The notes under the pieces were generated by a model. It was given only the letters and a program-made list of their open reading frames with translations. It made no database searches and was not told the DNA's origin. From Latilactobacillus sakei subsp. sakei DSM 20017 = JCM 1157 (GTDB lineage Bacteria > Bacillota > Bacilli > Lactobacillales > Lactobacillaceae), in contig NZ_AP017929.1 of assembly GCF_002370355.1 (NCBI RefSeq), positions 1,798,001-1,862,000 on the forward strand: 64,000 nt of DNA, written 5' to 3'. Each line of letters opens with the position of its first letter. Position 1 is the first letter of the stretch. Position numbers and translations under genes: made by a program. Below, piece by piece: positions 7,257 through 17,178 of this stretch.

Positions 7257-9957
7257 TTGCTAACCCTACCTTCTCTAAGTTTAACCAGTGTTCCGTGCCA
7301 AAGGCGGCCTCAGTTCGCGGATTAGCCGTCAAGTAAATCACTTGATGTGCGCCGCTGAGATTTTGCAATAATTGCCAAACCGCTGCTTGCCGTTGATCAT
7401 CGAAATTGACGAACCCGTCATCTACCAATAATGGTAGTGAGACAACATCGGCAATCTCTTCTGCAAACGCAAAACGTAATGCAATGTATAATTGCTCTGC
7501 CGTTCCTTGTGAAAGTTCGCCGACTTCAAATAGAACCTGGTCTTGTCGAAGGACAGTTAAAGTTGCCGCTTCGAAAGTAATTTCAATATACCGATTCTGC
7601 GTTAGAATTGCAAAGTATTGCGTAGCTTTTGCTAATAAACGTGGGAATCGTTCTTGTGAAGCTGCTGTTAGGGTCGCTTGAATCCAATCGATTGCCAATT
7701 GTTTGGCCAACCAATCCTGTGCTAAACCGATAATGTCGGCTTCAGCGTTTAATTGTGCTTGCTTTTGTCGTTGATAAGCATCGCTATCAACTAACTTTTG
7801 CTGAACAACTTGTAACTCGGCAATCGTCTGTTGTTGTGTTTGAATTGCTGCCGTTAACGTCGCCGTTTGTTGCGTTAATTGTGCAATTGCCGTTTCGAGG
7901 GCTGCTTGGTCCTCAAAAGCTTGTAATTGTGGCAAATAACTTGTCAATTCATGTTCAAGATCTATTTGACGTTGTTGTTGCACTTGGCGTTGCTGTTCAG
8001 CAGCTGCACATTGCGCTAGTTCAGCGGCCGTTTTGAGCTGGGCTTTTTCAAGCAAGTCAGCTTGTTGGGCTTGTCGTTCTTGGTCTTGTCTTTGCAAGCG
8101 TGTCACTTGTTGTTGTTGATATTCATAGCGTTCATTATCTTGTGCGAGAGCTTGTTTCAATTGATCAAGTCGATCCTTAAATTGTTCAATTTGCGCCAAA
8201 TTATGCAGTGGTTCGCCTTGAAGCGCCCCTAGCCAATCGTGCGCAAACGCAAACTGTTCAAAATAATCAGTTAAGTCAGCTTGGCTCGCGTTAATCTCAG
8301 CACTTTGTTGGGCAATTAATGCTTGTAAGTGTTGCATCCGCGCCAAGGCATCTTGTTGGTTCATAACTTGTGTCACCGTTGCTTCGTTCGGATAACCATT
8401 CGTGCTTAAAAGCGTAGCGACTTGTTGTTGACTTGTGCTTAAAGCCTGCTGCCCATCTGCAAGTGCTGTTTGTTTTTCCTGAAGGTCGGCTTGTAACTGA
8501 TCGAGTTTAGCGAGTGCTTGTTGCCACTGCGCCTTTTGGGTTGTATCAGCCGTTTGTTTTTGTTGCCCTTGATACTTGGTGTATAACCCATAGCCAAGTA
8601 ACCCGAGTCCTAACAAAGCAATTGCTTTCAAGCCCCCCGGTAAAAAGATGCCTAATAAACCAACAACCCCTAATCCTAAACAAATATTGCTCATCGGTGT
8701 TGGACTAGCAACTTCCGCGGGTGTTTCTAAAATGGTGACTAATTGTTCTTGTTCAGCCACCTGGTCAGTCAAGGTTGTTAATTGATCCGTTAAAACGCGG
8801 TTGGTCGTTTGCGTTTGTTCGTAGGTGGTATTGGCAACTTGTAACTGTTCTAGCTGGTCGGCGCTTAAAACAGTTGGTAATGTTTCAGTCGTCGGCCATT
8901 GATACTTAGCAGCTAATGCCGCTTGTTCGCTCGTCAACTGCGTCAACTGTGTTTGTTGCAAGGCTAACTGTTGCGCTTGCTTTTGCCGTGTTGACCATTG
9001 CTCCAGTAACCCATCAATTTCAGCTTGGTGTGTTTGATAGAACCGGAATTCTCCCGTTTGATCAAGCGTTTCTTGAATCGTCGCCACAGCTTGCTGAGCA
9101 TCCGCTAATGCTGCTTGAGATTCTTGGCGTTGTTCTTCGATTTTTTGATATTGCGCATACAAAGTGCTATCAAAAGGCTGCGTTGTCGCTAAGGATGCTT
9201 GTAAAGCCTGCCATTCTACATACTTCGGCCAGCGTTCTAGTAATTGTTGCTGCTGGTTTTTTTGTCCCTGAACTTCAGCTAGTGCTGCCTGATCTTGCTT
9301 CAGCGTCTGAAGCGCCTGTTGTAATTGTTGGTCGTTGCTTTCGTATTGCTGATTAGCCGCTTTAGCCTGGCTAACAGCCTGTTCAATTTCCGGATACTGC
9401 TTTAAGGCCTTATTAAGTGGCCACTTGCGTCCGGATGGTTTATAGATTTGCTGACTAGCCTTATCTAAGCTAGCTTCAAAAGCAAGCCATTCATGACTAC
9501 CAACCGCACCAATCGTTAAAAGATGTTGCATAAAATCATCGGCAGTTAGCCCAAAAATCTGATTTAGATCCTGTTGATTGGTCTCAAAAATTTGCGTAAA
9601 GAGGGCTTTGTCTGCGGGCGCAATCAATTGGTTCAAATAATCCGCACCAAACTCCTTGCCCTGATCAATAATGGTTACCTCGCCACCGGCTTTACCAGCA
9701 ACCCGCCGAATCGTAATCTCGCGATCGTGGTGGTCAACGATTAACTCGCCACCATACTGCGCGCCACTTTTAGGGAGGTATTGTTCATACTTTTGCTTAC
9801 CAGTTGCAAAACCAAACAAAACGCCTTTGATAAAAGCCGTGATGGTTGATTTACCAGCTTCATTTTGACCGTATAAAACCTGGTAATCGGTTTGTAAATC
9901 AATTGTTTGATCGTGCCACTTACCAAAGCCAAAGATGTTAATTGTTTTAATCCGCAT
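7246..9957 (-). CDS. yhaN: SMC/SbcC-like ATPase YhaN
   Basis: A 903-residue AAA/SMC-type protein. Walker A GQNEAGKST is at residues 30-38; the C-terminal end has the ABC-type signature LSQGTAEQ and Walker B LPLLVDDGF. Between them lie two very Gln/Ala/Leu-rich coiled-coil arms. Unusually for an SbcC relative, a hydrophobic double segment (about residues 425-462, GLGVVGLLG then LLGLGLLGYGLY) sits between the arms, so the hinge may touch the membrane. It pairs with the nuclease YhaO, encoded 2 bases upstream, by analogy with SbcCD. Confidence 0.9.
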   Translation of the reverse strand: MRIKTINIFGFGKWHDQTIDLQTDYQVLYGQNEAGKSTITAFIKGVLFGFATGKQKYEQYLPKSGAQYGGELIVDHHDREITIRRVAGKAGGEVTIIDQGKEFGADYLNQLIAPADKALFTQIFETNQQDLNQIFGLTADDFMQHLLTIGAVGSHEWLAFEASLDKASQQIYKPSGRKWPLNKALKQYPEIEQAVSQAKAANQQYESNDQQLQQALQTLKQDQAALAEVQGQKNQQQQLLERWPKYVEWQALQASLATTQPFDSTLYAQYQKIEEQRQESQAALADAQQAVATIQETLDQTGEFRFYQTHQAEIDGLLEQWSTRQKQAQQLALQQTQLTQLTSEQAALAAKYQWPTTETLPTVLSADQLEQLQVANTTYEQTQTTNRVLTDQLTTLTDQVAEQEQLVTILETPAEVASPTPMSNICLGLGVVGLLGIFLPGGLKAIALLGLGLLGYGLYTKYQGQQKQTADTTQKAQWQQALAKLDQLQADLQEKQTALADGQQALSTSQQQVATLLSTNGYPNEATVTQVMNQQDALARMQHLQALIAQQSAEINASQADLTDYFEQFAFAHDWLGALQGEPLHNLAQIEQFKDRLDQLKQALAQDNERYEYQQQQVTRLQRQDQERQAQQADLLEKAQLKTAAELAQCAAAEQQRQVQQQRQIDLEHELTSYLPQLQAFEDQAALETAIAQLTQQTATLTAAIQTQQQTIAELQVVQQKLVDSDAYQRQKQAQLNAEADIIGLAQDWLAKQLAIDWIQATLTAASQERFPRLLAKATQYFAILTQNRYIEITFEAATLTVLRQDQVLFEVGELSQGTAEQLYIALRFAFAEEIADVVSLPLLVDDGFVNFDDQRQAAVWQLLQNLSGAHQVIYLTANPRTEAAFGTEHWLNLEKVGLANDD

Positions 9958-9959
9958 GC

Positions 9960-11153
9960 TTAGTCCTCCAGCTTCTTTTCTTGTAGAATCGTTTCGGCCG
10001 CGGTCTTCAAATCCTCTTGAAAATCGGGTTCTTCGAGTGCTTCTCGGATGAATTTTTCTTTCAGAAGCGGTTGGGCCTTTTCCAAGATGTAATCTGGCGT
10101 AAAGATCTTATCAGCCGCCGCTTGCCAATAGGCCTGATCAATCTGGCTAAATTGTTGTTGGGCCGCAAACTGTAGTTTAAGCGCGTATGGCCAATGCATG
10201 ACAGCGCTAGACTCAAGGGCTGCTTGTAAATAAACGAGTAATTCGCCATTATTGACACGTTGAATCAAATCACTCGATAACCGTTCAGCGTGCGTCAATT
10301 CCAAAGCCACCAAACTCGCCGTTTCACTCTGTGCTAATTGCTGACTCAACGCTTCTTGCAATTGATTCAAGCTTGGATTTTCAGGGATTTCAAATCGTTG
10401 ACGTTGCCATTCAATCACCGTCGTCGGTTTAAATTCAAGCTCGAATTGACCGGCTTGAGCTGTCACTAAATAAAAACCCTTTTCACCAGGTTCGTTCTTA
10501 TGCCGGCCTTGTAAATTACCCGGGTAAATCACATAAGGCCGTTCTTGTAAGATTTGGCGTTTATGAATATGTCCTAGTGCCCAATAATCATATTGTAGTT
10601 GGTTGAGTTCACTTAACGTAAACGGTGCGTAATGATCCGCATCAGATGCCGTACTCTGGCTACCATGCAAAGTCCCAATTGTATAAGTCGTGGCAGCTCG
10701 TGGTGGAAATTGTGTCGTTTGATCCGTTTCTAACCACCGTTGCCCGTAACTAAAACCAACAATCGTGACCGTTTCTTGCGCTTTAGTTGTTAGTGTTTTA
10801 GCTTCAACAGCCGTTGTAAAAACATGGACGTTTTTCGGAAAATCGAAATGAATTTGATTGGGATCCCAGTAATCATGATTCCCGTAACTGAGATAAACTG
10901 GGATTTCAACAGCGTTTAAGCGTTCAAATTGTTGTTTCAAAAAGTTTTGGACCTGCAAACTCTGGGCCTCTTGATCAAATGAATCACCCACTAATAAAAC
11001 AAAATCAACAGCTTCATCAATGGCAGTCTGCACTAATTTTTCAAAGGCGGTAAAAGTTGATTCGTGAATCGTCGTCCATAAATTGGTTGACGCTTTTTTT
11101 AGTCCCACAAACGGACTATCAATATGCGCATCAGCCGCGTGAATAAATTTCAT
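9960..11153 (-). CDS. yhaO: SbcD-like metallophosphoesterase YhaO (DNA repair exonuclease)
   Basis: A 397-residue calcineurin-like phosphoesterase. The metal-binding motifs appear in order: HAADAHID (residues 5-12), LLVGDSFD, YGNHDYWD, GTLHGS and GHIHKRQ. The remaining C-terminal ~180 residues are helical and probably bind the ATPase partner. First gene of the yhaO-yhaN-yhaM operon, with GGGGGAT upstream of the ATG. The predicted role is end-processing of DNA together with YhaN; the exact substrate is inferred from SbcD/Mre11 relatives. Confidence 0.92.
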   Translation of the reverse strand: MKFIHAADAHIDSPFVGLKKASTNLWTTIHESTFTAFEKLVQTAIDEAVDFVLLVGDSFDQEAQSLQVQNFLKQQFERLNAVEIPVYLSYGNHDYWDPNQIHFDFPKNVHVFTTAVEAKTLTTKAQETVTIVGFSYGQRWLETDQTTQFPPRAATTYTIGTLHGSQSTASDADHYAPFTLSELNQLQYDYWALGHIHKRQILQERPYVIYPGNLQGRHKNEPGEKGFYLVTAQAGQFELEFKPTTVIEWQRQRFEIPENPSLNQLQEALSQQLAQSETASLVALELTHAERLSSDLIQRVNNGELLVYLQAALESSAVMHWPYALKLQFAAQQQFSQIDQAYWQAAADKIFTPDYILEKAQPLLKEKFIREALEEPDFQEDLKTAAETILQEKKLED

Positions 11154-11228
11154 GATCGTTATCCCCCATTTTAGTAATATGTCTTATTATAGCATTGCAA
11201 CTAAGGCTTAGAAAGGCGCCTTCCCACT

Positions 11229-11280
11229 AAAAAAAGAAGCATCGAGTTCGCGATTTGCGACTCGATACTTCTCTTAAAAA
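11229..11280. terminator. terminator after the UPF0342 gene
   Basis: Stem GAAGnATCGAGT/ACTCGATnCTTC. On the minus strand it ends in a run of seven T, terminating the UPF0342 gene before yhaO. Confidence 0.85.
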
Positions 11281-11287
11281 ATACGGT

Positions 11288-11632
11288 TTAGCCTTGGTAG
11301 ATATCAGCAATTGGTTTTGAGATGATTTGATTTAATTCATCCATCAATTGGCTTAATTGGCGTTCTTGTTCCATCAAGTTCTTGATGGCATCGATATCAC
11401 CGATTTTTTGAGCAAGTTCTTGAATTTCTTGGATTTCGTCATCCGTTAATTCTTCACCTTGCATTTGTTTTTGTTGTAAAGTCATTTGTTGTGTTTGGAA
11501 TTTCTTGAACATTGTGAAGGCAATATCATCCTTCTTAAGTGCTGCAAAAGCATTTTGCAAGCCTAAAAATTGTGGTAATGTTTGTAAATTAGTTGCCATT
11601 TGGTTAGCATCATCATAAATATTGACTGTCAT
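11288..11632 (-). CDS. UPF0342/YlbF-YmcA family protein (YheA-like)
   Basis: A 114-residue, almost wholly helical and Gln-rich protein (FKKFQTQQMTLQQKQMQGEELTD) matching the YlbF/YmcA/UPF0342 family. Some relatives act in the Y-complex that steers RNase Y; for the YheA branch the role is unknown. It is monocistronic, with GGGAG 9 bases before the ATG and a strong terminator behind, and lies next to yhaO as in Bacillus. Confidence 0.85.
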   Translation of the reverse strand: MTVNIYDDANQMATNLQTLPQFLGLQNAFAALKKDDIAFTMFKKFQTQQMTLQQKQMQGEELTDDEIQEIQELAQKIGDIDAIKNLMEQERQLSQLMDELNQIISKPIADIYQG

Positions 11633-11655
11633 AGTAGTGACTCCCTTACATGAAT

Positions 11656-13737
11656 TTAATTAAAAAAACCTTTCAAGTTATTATACCATTGATTGACCGT
11701 TTCTTTCGCTTTATTTACACCATCTTTAATTCCAGATTGAAGCGAATTGACAACCTTATCAGAATCCTGATCGTCTTCTTTTTTAGCCATCGATTGGGCG
11801 TCTTCTGTATCAAAGTTGGTTTGGGCCGTCGTTGGTAATAACTGTTGCATTTCATATTTAAAAATCGGCGCTAGGCCGTCGATACTGGTATTTTTCATAA
11901 AGTGTTCTTGATCCGTCTTATCATAGCCCATCCAAGTCGCAACCACAATATCCGGCGTATAACCGATTAACCATTGATCCTTCGTCCCATAACCGTAACT
12001 GTCAGGTACTTCGGTACTACCAGACTTACCAGCGACTTGATAGCCATCTGGTTTGGCATATCGACCAGTCCCACTGTTATAAACACCCAACATCATGCTG
12101 GTCATTTCTTTAGAGGTCTTCTTGCTCATGATTCGCGATTTCGATGGTGTCGTGTTATCAACAATAACGGCACCACTGGCATCCACAATCTTTCGAATAA
12201 AGTGGGTCTCGGAAAGTTCCCCGTTATTAGCAAAAGCTGTATAAGCACTCGCCATTTGATAAGGTGAAACCCCACCTTGCCAACCACCAAGGGCCATCGC
12301 TAGATTTTGGTCACTCTTAGGCACTGAAATGCCGAAATCTTCCACCGACTTAATCCCGCGTTTAAGCCCGATTTGATTTAACAACCAAACAGCAGGCGCA
12401 TTCGTACTGTTAGCCACCGCTTGATACATCGGCATCGAACCGGTATAAACATTGTCTGGGTTGGTTGGCGTATATTTATTAGTTCCGTAACTCTTCTTCT
12501 TATCTTGAAGAGAAGAATCGTAGTGATAGCCATCTTCTAACGCTGGTGTATAAACCGCCAACGGTTTAATCGTCGATCCCGGTTGTCGTTTCATCTGAGT
12601 GATTCGACTATAACCGCGAATCGTGTAATCGCCGCGCCCACCAACAACGGCCGACACACCACCTGTTTTCGGATCAATGGCAATGGAGCTGCCTTGCACT
12701 AAGGTGCCATCAGCCGCATTGTCTGGGAACAACCAATTTTGCTCGAAGGTATTTTCCATCTTGCTTTGTTGTGATTGATCGAGTGCGGTATAAATCTTAT
12801 AGCCGTTTTTAACAAGATCTTCTTCCTTGAGACCAAACCGCTTAACAGCTTCATTCACAACTTCATCAAAGTAGTAAGGGTATTTGTAACTATCGTTTTG
12901 TTCCAAGGTATTTTTAACGACCAATGTTTCACTCTTGGCTGCCTTGGCTTGACTCTCAGTCAATTTACCATTATCAACCATCAGACCGAGAATTAAATTC
13001 CGCCGTGATGTGGCGTTATCCAAATGATCAGCCGGATTATAGTAACTTGGGCTTCGGAGCATAGCAGCAATCACAGCCGCTTCACTAGCATCTAATTCGC
13101 TAGCGTTTTTACCGAAGTACCGTCTAGAAGCATCTTGAACGCCCCACACCCCGTTACCGAAGTAGGCATTATTTAAATACATCGCCAAAATATCTTTTTT
13201 AGAGTAAGTCTTCGTAATTTGAACCGCTAGGAAAAGTTCTTCAAACTTCCGTGAAAAAGTCTGCTTCTGACTCAACTTCGCATTTTTGGCGAGCTGCTGG
13301 GTCAACGTACTCCCCCCACCGGTAATCTGACCATGATGAATCACTAAGTTAACAGCGGCGCGGGCCAAGCCCTTGACGCTAAAGCCTGGATTCGTATAGA
13401 AGGAGCGATCTTCCGTCGAAATCACCGCATTTTGAATCTCAGGTGAAATTTTATCTAATTCAACGTACGTCCCTTTTTGGGTGTATAAGGTGCCCGCCCG
13501 CGCATCTTTTTTATCATAAAGTGTTGTTGATGTTTGTAAGTTGGCCTTAATTTCCCCAACGTTAGCCGTTTTTGCTTTAAAGGTTAAGTAGCTACTCATG
13601 AAAAATACTAAAAGTAATATGCCCAAAATCAACCATCGCGTTAATTGCAGTCGATACCAAACATACTTCACGACTCGCCACGCCCGTTTAAAAAAACGTT
13701 TAATCGCCAACCAAATCGGCGAATCCTGCTTATTCAT
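11656..13737 (-). CDS. pbp2A: class A penicillin-binding protein (bifunctional transglycosylase/transpeptidase)
   Basis: A 693-residue membrane-anchored peptidoglycan synthase. The cytoplasmic N-terminus is very basic and precedes one TM helix (about residues 34-53). The glycosyltransferase domain shows EDRSFY, GGSTLTQQLAKN and RKFEELFLA. The transpeptidase domain has the active-site serine in STIK (PGSTIKP), STN (ANSTNAP) and KSG (AGKSGSTE). The tail is acidic then basic and ends in WYNNLKGFFN. The name follows the family in lactobacilli; the close call is PBP1A-type rather than PBP2A. Starts after GAGGG. Confidence 0.92.
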   Translation of the reverse strand: MNKQDSPIWLAIKRFFKRAWRVVKYVWYRLQLTRWLILGILLLVFFMSSYLTFKAKTANVGEIKANLQTSTTLYDKKDARAGTLYTQKGTYVELDKISPEIQNAVISTEDRSFYTNPGFSVKGLARAAVNLVIHHGQITGGGSTLTQQLAKNAKLSQKQTFSRKFEELFLAVQITKTYSKKDILAMYLNNAYFGNGVWGVQDASRRYFGKNASELDASEAAVIAAMLRSPSYYNPADHLDNATSRRNLILGLMVDNGKLTESQAKAAKSETLVVKNTLEQNDSYKYPYYFDEVVNEAVKRFGLKEEDLVKNGYKIYTALDQSQQSKMENTFEQNWLFPDNAADGTLVQGSSIAIDPKTGGVSAVVGGRGDYTIRGYSRITQMKRQPGSTIKPLAVYTPALEDGYHYDSSLQDKKKSYGTNKYTPTNPDNVYTGSMPMYQAVANSTNAPAVWLLNQIGLKRGIKSVEDFGISVPKSDQNLAMALGGWQGGVSPYQMASAYTAFANNGELSETHFIRKIVDASGAVIVDNTTPSKSRIMSKKTSKEMTSMMLGVYNSGTGRYAKPDGYQVAGKSGSTEVPDSYGYGTKDQWLIGYTPDIVVATWMGYDKTDQEHFMKNTSIDGLAPIFKYEMQQLLPTTAQTNFDTEDAQSMAKKEDDQDSDKVVNSLQSGIKDGVNKAKETVNQWYNNLKGFFN

Positions 13738-13873
13738 ACAATCCCTCTTTTAATCAATTTACATCGTACTTTGTTATATTGTAGCATATTCCAGTACGCC
13801 CCTTATGCCAGTGCGTTGACATTAATAATCTTTTAAAATTTACTTTTAGTGCTAAATTCGCTAAACTGGTAGC

Positions 13874-14782
13874 TTGAAGGTGGTTTACTCTGATGATAAT
13901 TTACCAAAAAAAGTAACTTTAGAAACAGACTTTAGTCCGATGTCAGTCCGCGGACTTCTCAATCACTGGTTAGTGCCGCAAAAAATGCAACACTTCTTGC
14001 GGATTAATCGTGAAATACTCGTCAACGGACAATACCGCGCGTTTAACCGCAACGTAGAATCTGGCGATGAAATCACGCTGAATTTTTCAGAAGTGTCCGT
14101 CAAAGTTCAAAACTACGAACTAGATGCGACACAATCATTCAGTGTTTTATTTGAAAGCGACGATTTATTGATCGTCAACAAGCCTGCTGGTATTAAAACC
14201 CATCCCAACCGCCCTGGCGAAAACGGGACATTAATGAATCAAGTCGCCTTTTATCTCGCCCAACAAGGGAAAAAAGCCTACATGGTCCACCGCATTGACG
14301 AAGCCACTAGCGGCGTCTTATTGATTGGCAAAACGCCGATTGTTATCGGAATTTTAAACCGTCAACTCAGTCAAAAAAAGATGGCCCGCCAGTACATTGC
14401 TATCGTCAATGATCCCGAACACGAATTAGCAGAACACGCCACAATTAATTCCCCCATCGGTGTCGACCCGGAAAATGATCGTCAACGTTGTGTTGATTAC
14501 ATCAACGGTTTATCGGCGATTACCCACTACCGCGTTTTAAGTCGGAAGGGCGCAACTGCAGTATTAGCGGTCGACCTTGAAACTGGCCGAACTCACCAAA
14601 TTCGCGTCCACTTGGCTAGTATTGGTCATCCAATTCTAGGTGATCCACTCTATAACCCGACGGATACAACACCGCGGCTCTTACTACACGGTCAGACGTT
14701 GCGGTATACAGAACCTTACACGGATCAACCCCGAACCGTCACAGCCCCAGTTCCTGATGCATTTGAACCTTATCTTTCATAA
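13874..14782 (+). CDS. RluA/RluD-family 23S rRNA pseudouridine synthase
   Basis: About 302 residues with an N-terminal S4-like RNA-binding region (FLRINREILVNGQ) and the catalytic motif HRIDEATSG, whose Asp is the nucleophile. It also has LDLETGRTHQIRVH in the form VDLETGRTHQIRVHLA and KPAGIKTHP. It converts specific uridines in rRNA to pseudouridine. The start is uncertain: TTG at 13874 and GTG at 13880 are possible and neither has a strong SD. Divergent from the PBP gene; followed by a partial structured element and a terminator. Confidence 0.88.
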   Translation: MKVVYSDDNLPKKVTLETDFSPMSVRGLLNHWLVPQKMQHFLRINREILVNGQYRAFNRNVESGDEITLNFSEVSVKVQNYELDATQSFSVLFESDDLLIVNKPAGIKTHPNRPGENGTLMNQVAFYLAQQGKKAYMVHRIDEATSGVLLIGKTPIVIGILNRQLSQKKMARQYIAIVNDPEHELAEHATINSPIGVDPENDRQRCVDYINGLSAITHYRVLSRKGATAVLAVDLETGRTHQIRVHLASIGHPILGDPLYNPTDTTPRLLLHGQTLRYTEPYTDQPRTVTAPVPDAFEPYLS

Positions 14783-14786
14783 CCAA

Positions 14787-14850
14787 CCATCAGTTGGGCA
14801 TCTTCTGAGGATTGACATTCGGCGTTAACCGCAAGGAGATGACTGATAGA
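14787..14850 (+). repeat. partial copy of the structured intergenic element
   Basis: After the pseudouridine synthase stop codon comes CATCTTCTGAGGATTGACAT, resembling the 5' half of the element in copies 1 and 2. CATCTTC can pair with GGAGATG downstream. The terminator at 14882 follows, the same order as at the other copies. Confidence 0.4.
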
Positions 14851-14881
14851 ACACGTTTAGACTGTTAAAATTCGAATATCC

Positions 14882-14927
14882 AAAAAGGAGCCAAGACAAA
14901 ATTTACTTTTGTCTTGGCTCCTTTTTT
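14882..14927. terminator. terminator between the pseudouridine synthase and opuCD
   Basis: Stem AAAAAGGAGCCAAGACAAAA with its complement TTTTGTCTTGGCTCCTTTTT; very strong and usable from both sides. Confidence 0.93.
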
Positions 14928-14934
14928 AGCGCTT

Positions 14935-15594
14935 TTAATGATGTGCTTGTGGTGCTTCTAAACGGCGTTGAATGAACCCTAAAACGAGATCGGCGATAAT
15001 TGCCATCAAAGCTGTTGGCAAGGCCCCGGCTAAAATCAGCGCACCGCCGTCGGTCGCGTTCGTCCCTCGAATGATAATATCGCCCAAACCACCGGCGCCG
15101 ACAAATGAGCCAATCGCGGTGATCCCGATTGCGACTACAAGCGCATTACGAATCCCCGCCATAATCACAGCTAAGGACAGGGGTAATTCAACCATCGTCA
15201 ATAATTGCCACTTGGTCATCCCCATCCCCAGACCGGAATCCAGAATATTTGGTGAGACATTAATCATCCCGGTATACGTATTTTTGATAATTGGTAATAA
15301 CGAGTATAAAAAGACCGTCATAATCACCGTATTAGTGCCTAAGCCTAACCCTAACATGATGATCGATAACATCGCTAACGACGGCACCGTTTGAATAACG
15401 TTGGCAATACCGATTACCACATCGCTCATTTTTTTACGATGCGCAATCAAAATCCCAATCGGAATTCCAATGATGGCCGCTAGTAACACCCCATAGATTG
15501 AAATTAAGAAGTGCCGGTTAAATTGGCTTAAAACGTAACCACCATTATGTTGGAAATAATAAAGTAGCTGTTGCCACGTGTTTAAATGCGTCAT
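14935..15594 (-). CDS. opuCD: osmoprotectant ABC transporter permease
   Basis: A 219-residue inner-membrane permease with about five TM helices and the BPD-type EAA loop (LGMGMTKWQLLTMVELP, residues about 122-138). It pairs with the other permease at 16538. Last gene of the operon, overlapping the binding-protein gene by 4 bases. Imports a compatible solute such as glycine betaine, carnitine or choline; the exact ligand cannot be told from sequence. Confidence 0.9.
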   Translation of the reverse strand: MTHLNTWQQLLYYFQHNGGYVLSQFNRHFLISIYGVLLAAIIGIPIGILIAHRKKMSDVVIGIANVIQTVPSLAMLSIIMLGLGLGTNTVIMTVFLYSLLPIIKNTYTGMINVSPNILDSGLGMGMTKWQLLTMVELPLSLAVIMAGIRNALVVAIGITAIGSFVGAGGLGDIIIRGTNATDGGALILAGALPTALMAIIADLVLGFIQRRLEAPQAHH

Positions 15595-16526
15595 TTGTTG
15601 GCTCCTTTCTTAAAGTAATCATGTTGCGTCAAGAATTGCTTAGCCACCACAGCGGGTTCTAGCAAGTCGTTATCCACTTTGTAGTTGAGCGTTTGCATCG
15701 TATCAAGATTGATTTGCCCGGATAACCGGTTTAAGAGTGGTTTCAGTTCTGGATGTTGTTTTAAAATCTGATCGGTAGCCACTAGACTGGCATCGTATGG
15801 TGGGAAAAAGTGCCGGTCATCCTTTAAGACCTTCAGGTTGTAACTCTTAATCCGCCCATCAGTCGAATACCCTAAAACGACGTCCATTTTACCGGCCGCA
15901 AGTGCGCTATAGACTAAGCCAATTTGCATTGGCGCTACCTTCTTAAAATCGTAGCCGTAAGTTTGCTTGAATTCTTGGTAGCCATCCCCTTCATGGTTGA
16001 CCCACACCGAGTCAACGCCAGCGGTTAATTGCTTAGCCACCCGGCCCAAATCGCTGACCGTTTCAAGATGGTATTTTTTAGCCATTTGCTGCGTCACCAT
16101 GAAGGCGTACGTATCGGCAAAGCCATACGTTGGAAACCACGTTTGTTGGTAACGGTCTTTAAATTCGCGCTTCACAATTGTTTGCGCCTTTTTGGGATCC
16201 TTCGTTGGTTTCATTTTTAACGTCCCAGTGATCTCGGTTCCTGCATAACGACTCGTTGCAATATCCGCATCGCCGCGGATTAACGATTCGTGCGTCACCG
16301 TTGAAGAACCCAGGTTATTAACCAATTCGACCTTGTTATCCGTTTCATGCGCAATCAATTGACTGACGATATTGGCTAAAATTTGGGATTCCGTCGTACT
16401 TTGGGAACTAATCCGAATCGTGTCCTTCGCCGAGCCACCAAGACCGGGCAACCCGCAACTGCCTAATAGCAAAAGGCAGCCACCAAGCAGCGTTAAGACT
16501 GTGATTTTCTTTAATCTTTTCAACAT
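15591..16526 (-). CDS. opuCC: osmoprotectant-binding lipoprotein
   Basis: A 311-residue substrate-binding lipoprotein: the signal peptide ends LLLGSCG (lipid-modified Cys about 24), followed by an OpuAC-type domain beginning IRISSQSTTESQILANI. It delivers the solute to the OpuC permeases from the outer face of the membrane. SD AAGGAGG-like sequence stands before the ATG. Gene order ATPase-permease-binding protein-permease is that of opuCABCD. Confidence 0.92.
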   Translation of the reverse strand: MLKRLKKITVLTLLGGCLLLLGSCGLPGLGGSAKDTIRISSQSTTESQILANIVSQLIAHETDNKVELVNNLGSSTVTHESLIRGDADIATSRYAGTEITGTLKMKPTKDPKKAQTIVKREFKDRYQQTWFPTYGFADTYAFMVTQQMAKKYHLETVSDLGRVAKQLTAGVDSVWVNHEGDGYQEFKQTYGYDFKKVAPMQIGLVYSALAAGKMDVVLGYSTDGRIKSYNLKVLKDDRHFFPPYDASLVATDQILKQHPELKPLLNRLSGQINLDTMQTLNYKVDNDLLEPAVVAKQFLTQHDYFKKGANK

Positions 16527-16537
16527 AGCGACCTCCT

Positions 16538-17164
16538 TTAGCGAATGGCAACGGGTGTCATTCTTTTTTCAAGACGACCAAGTAAGAAATCAACCAACAA
16601 GGCTAAAATCGTCACCGGAATTGTCCCGCCGATGATTAAGTCTGGCTTAAATAGGTTTAAGCCATTGAAGATGAAATCGCCGAGGCCACCGGCACCAATA
16701 TATGACGCTAGTGTCGCCCAAGCGATGACGTAAACCGCCGATAACCGAATACCGGACATGATGACTGGCATTGCCATCGGGACTTCCACTTGCATGATTG
16801 ATTGGAGTGGCGTCATCCCCATCCCTTTAGCACTATCTTTTAACACCGGATCGACATCGTTCATGCCAATATAGGTATTGCGTAAAATCGGTAATAACGA
16901 ATAGATAAACAAGGCCACAATCGCTGGTACTTTCCCAATCCCGAGTAGCGGAATCATTAACGCTAACAGCGCCAAAGACGGCACCGTCTGGAGCATGCTA
17001 GCTATCGCAATCACGACTTTAGCCGTCTTCGGAACACGCGTTAAGGCAATCCCGAGCGGTACTGCAACTAATGCCCCTAACAATAACGCGATGGCCGAGA
17101 TGTAAAGTTGCTCCCACGTTTTAATTAGCAAGTCGGCCCCATTTTGATTTAAAAAATTAAGCAT
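16538..17164 (-). CDS. opuCB: osmoprotectant ABC transporter permease
   Basis: A 208-residue membrane permease with about five TM helices and an EAA-type loop ([17 protein letters not shown]). Close paralogue of the opuCD product; the two probably form the heterodimeric channel. It follows the ATPase gene by 14 bases and has its own GGAGG-type SD. Confidence 0.9.
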   Translation of the reverse strand: MLNFLNQNGADLLIKTWEQLYISAIALLLGALVAVPLGIALTRVPKTAKVVIAIASMLQTVPSLALLALMIPLLGIGKVPAIVALFIYSLLPILRNTYIGMNDVDPVLKDSAKGMGMTPLQSIMQVEVPMAMPVIMSGIRLSAVYVIAWATLASYIGAGGLGDFIFNGLNLFKPDLIIGGTIPVTILALLVDFLLGRLEKRMTPVAIR

Positions 17165-17178
17165 TGCTCTGGCCTCCT

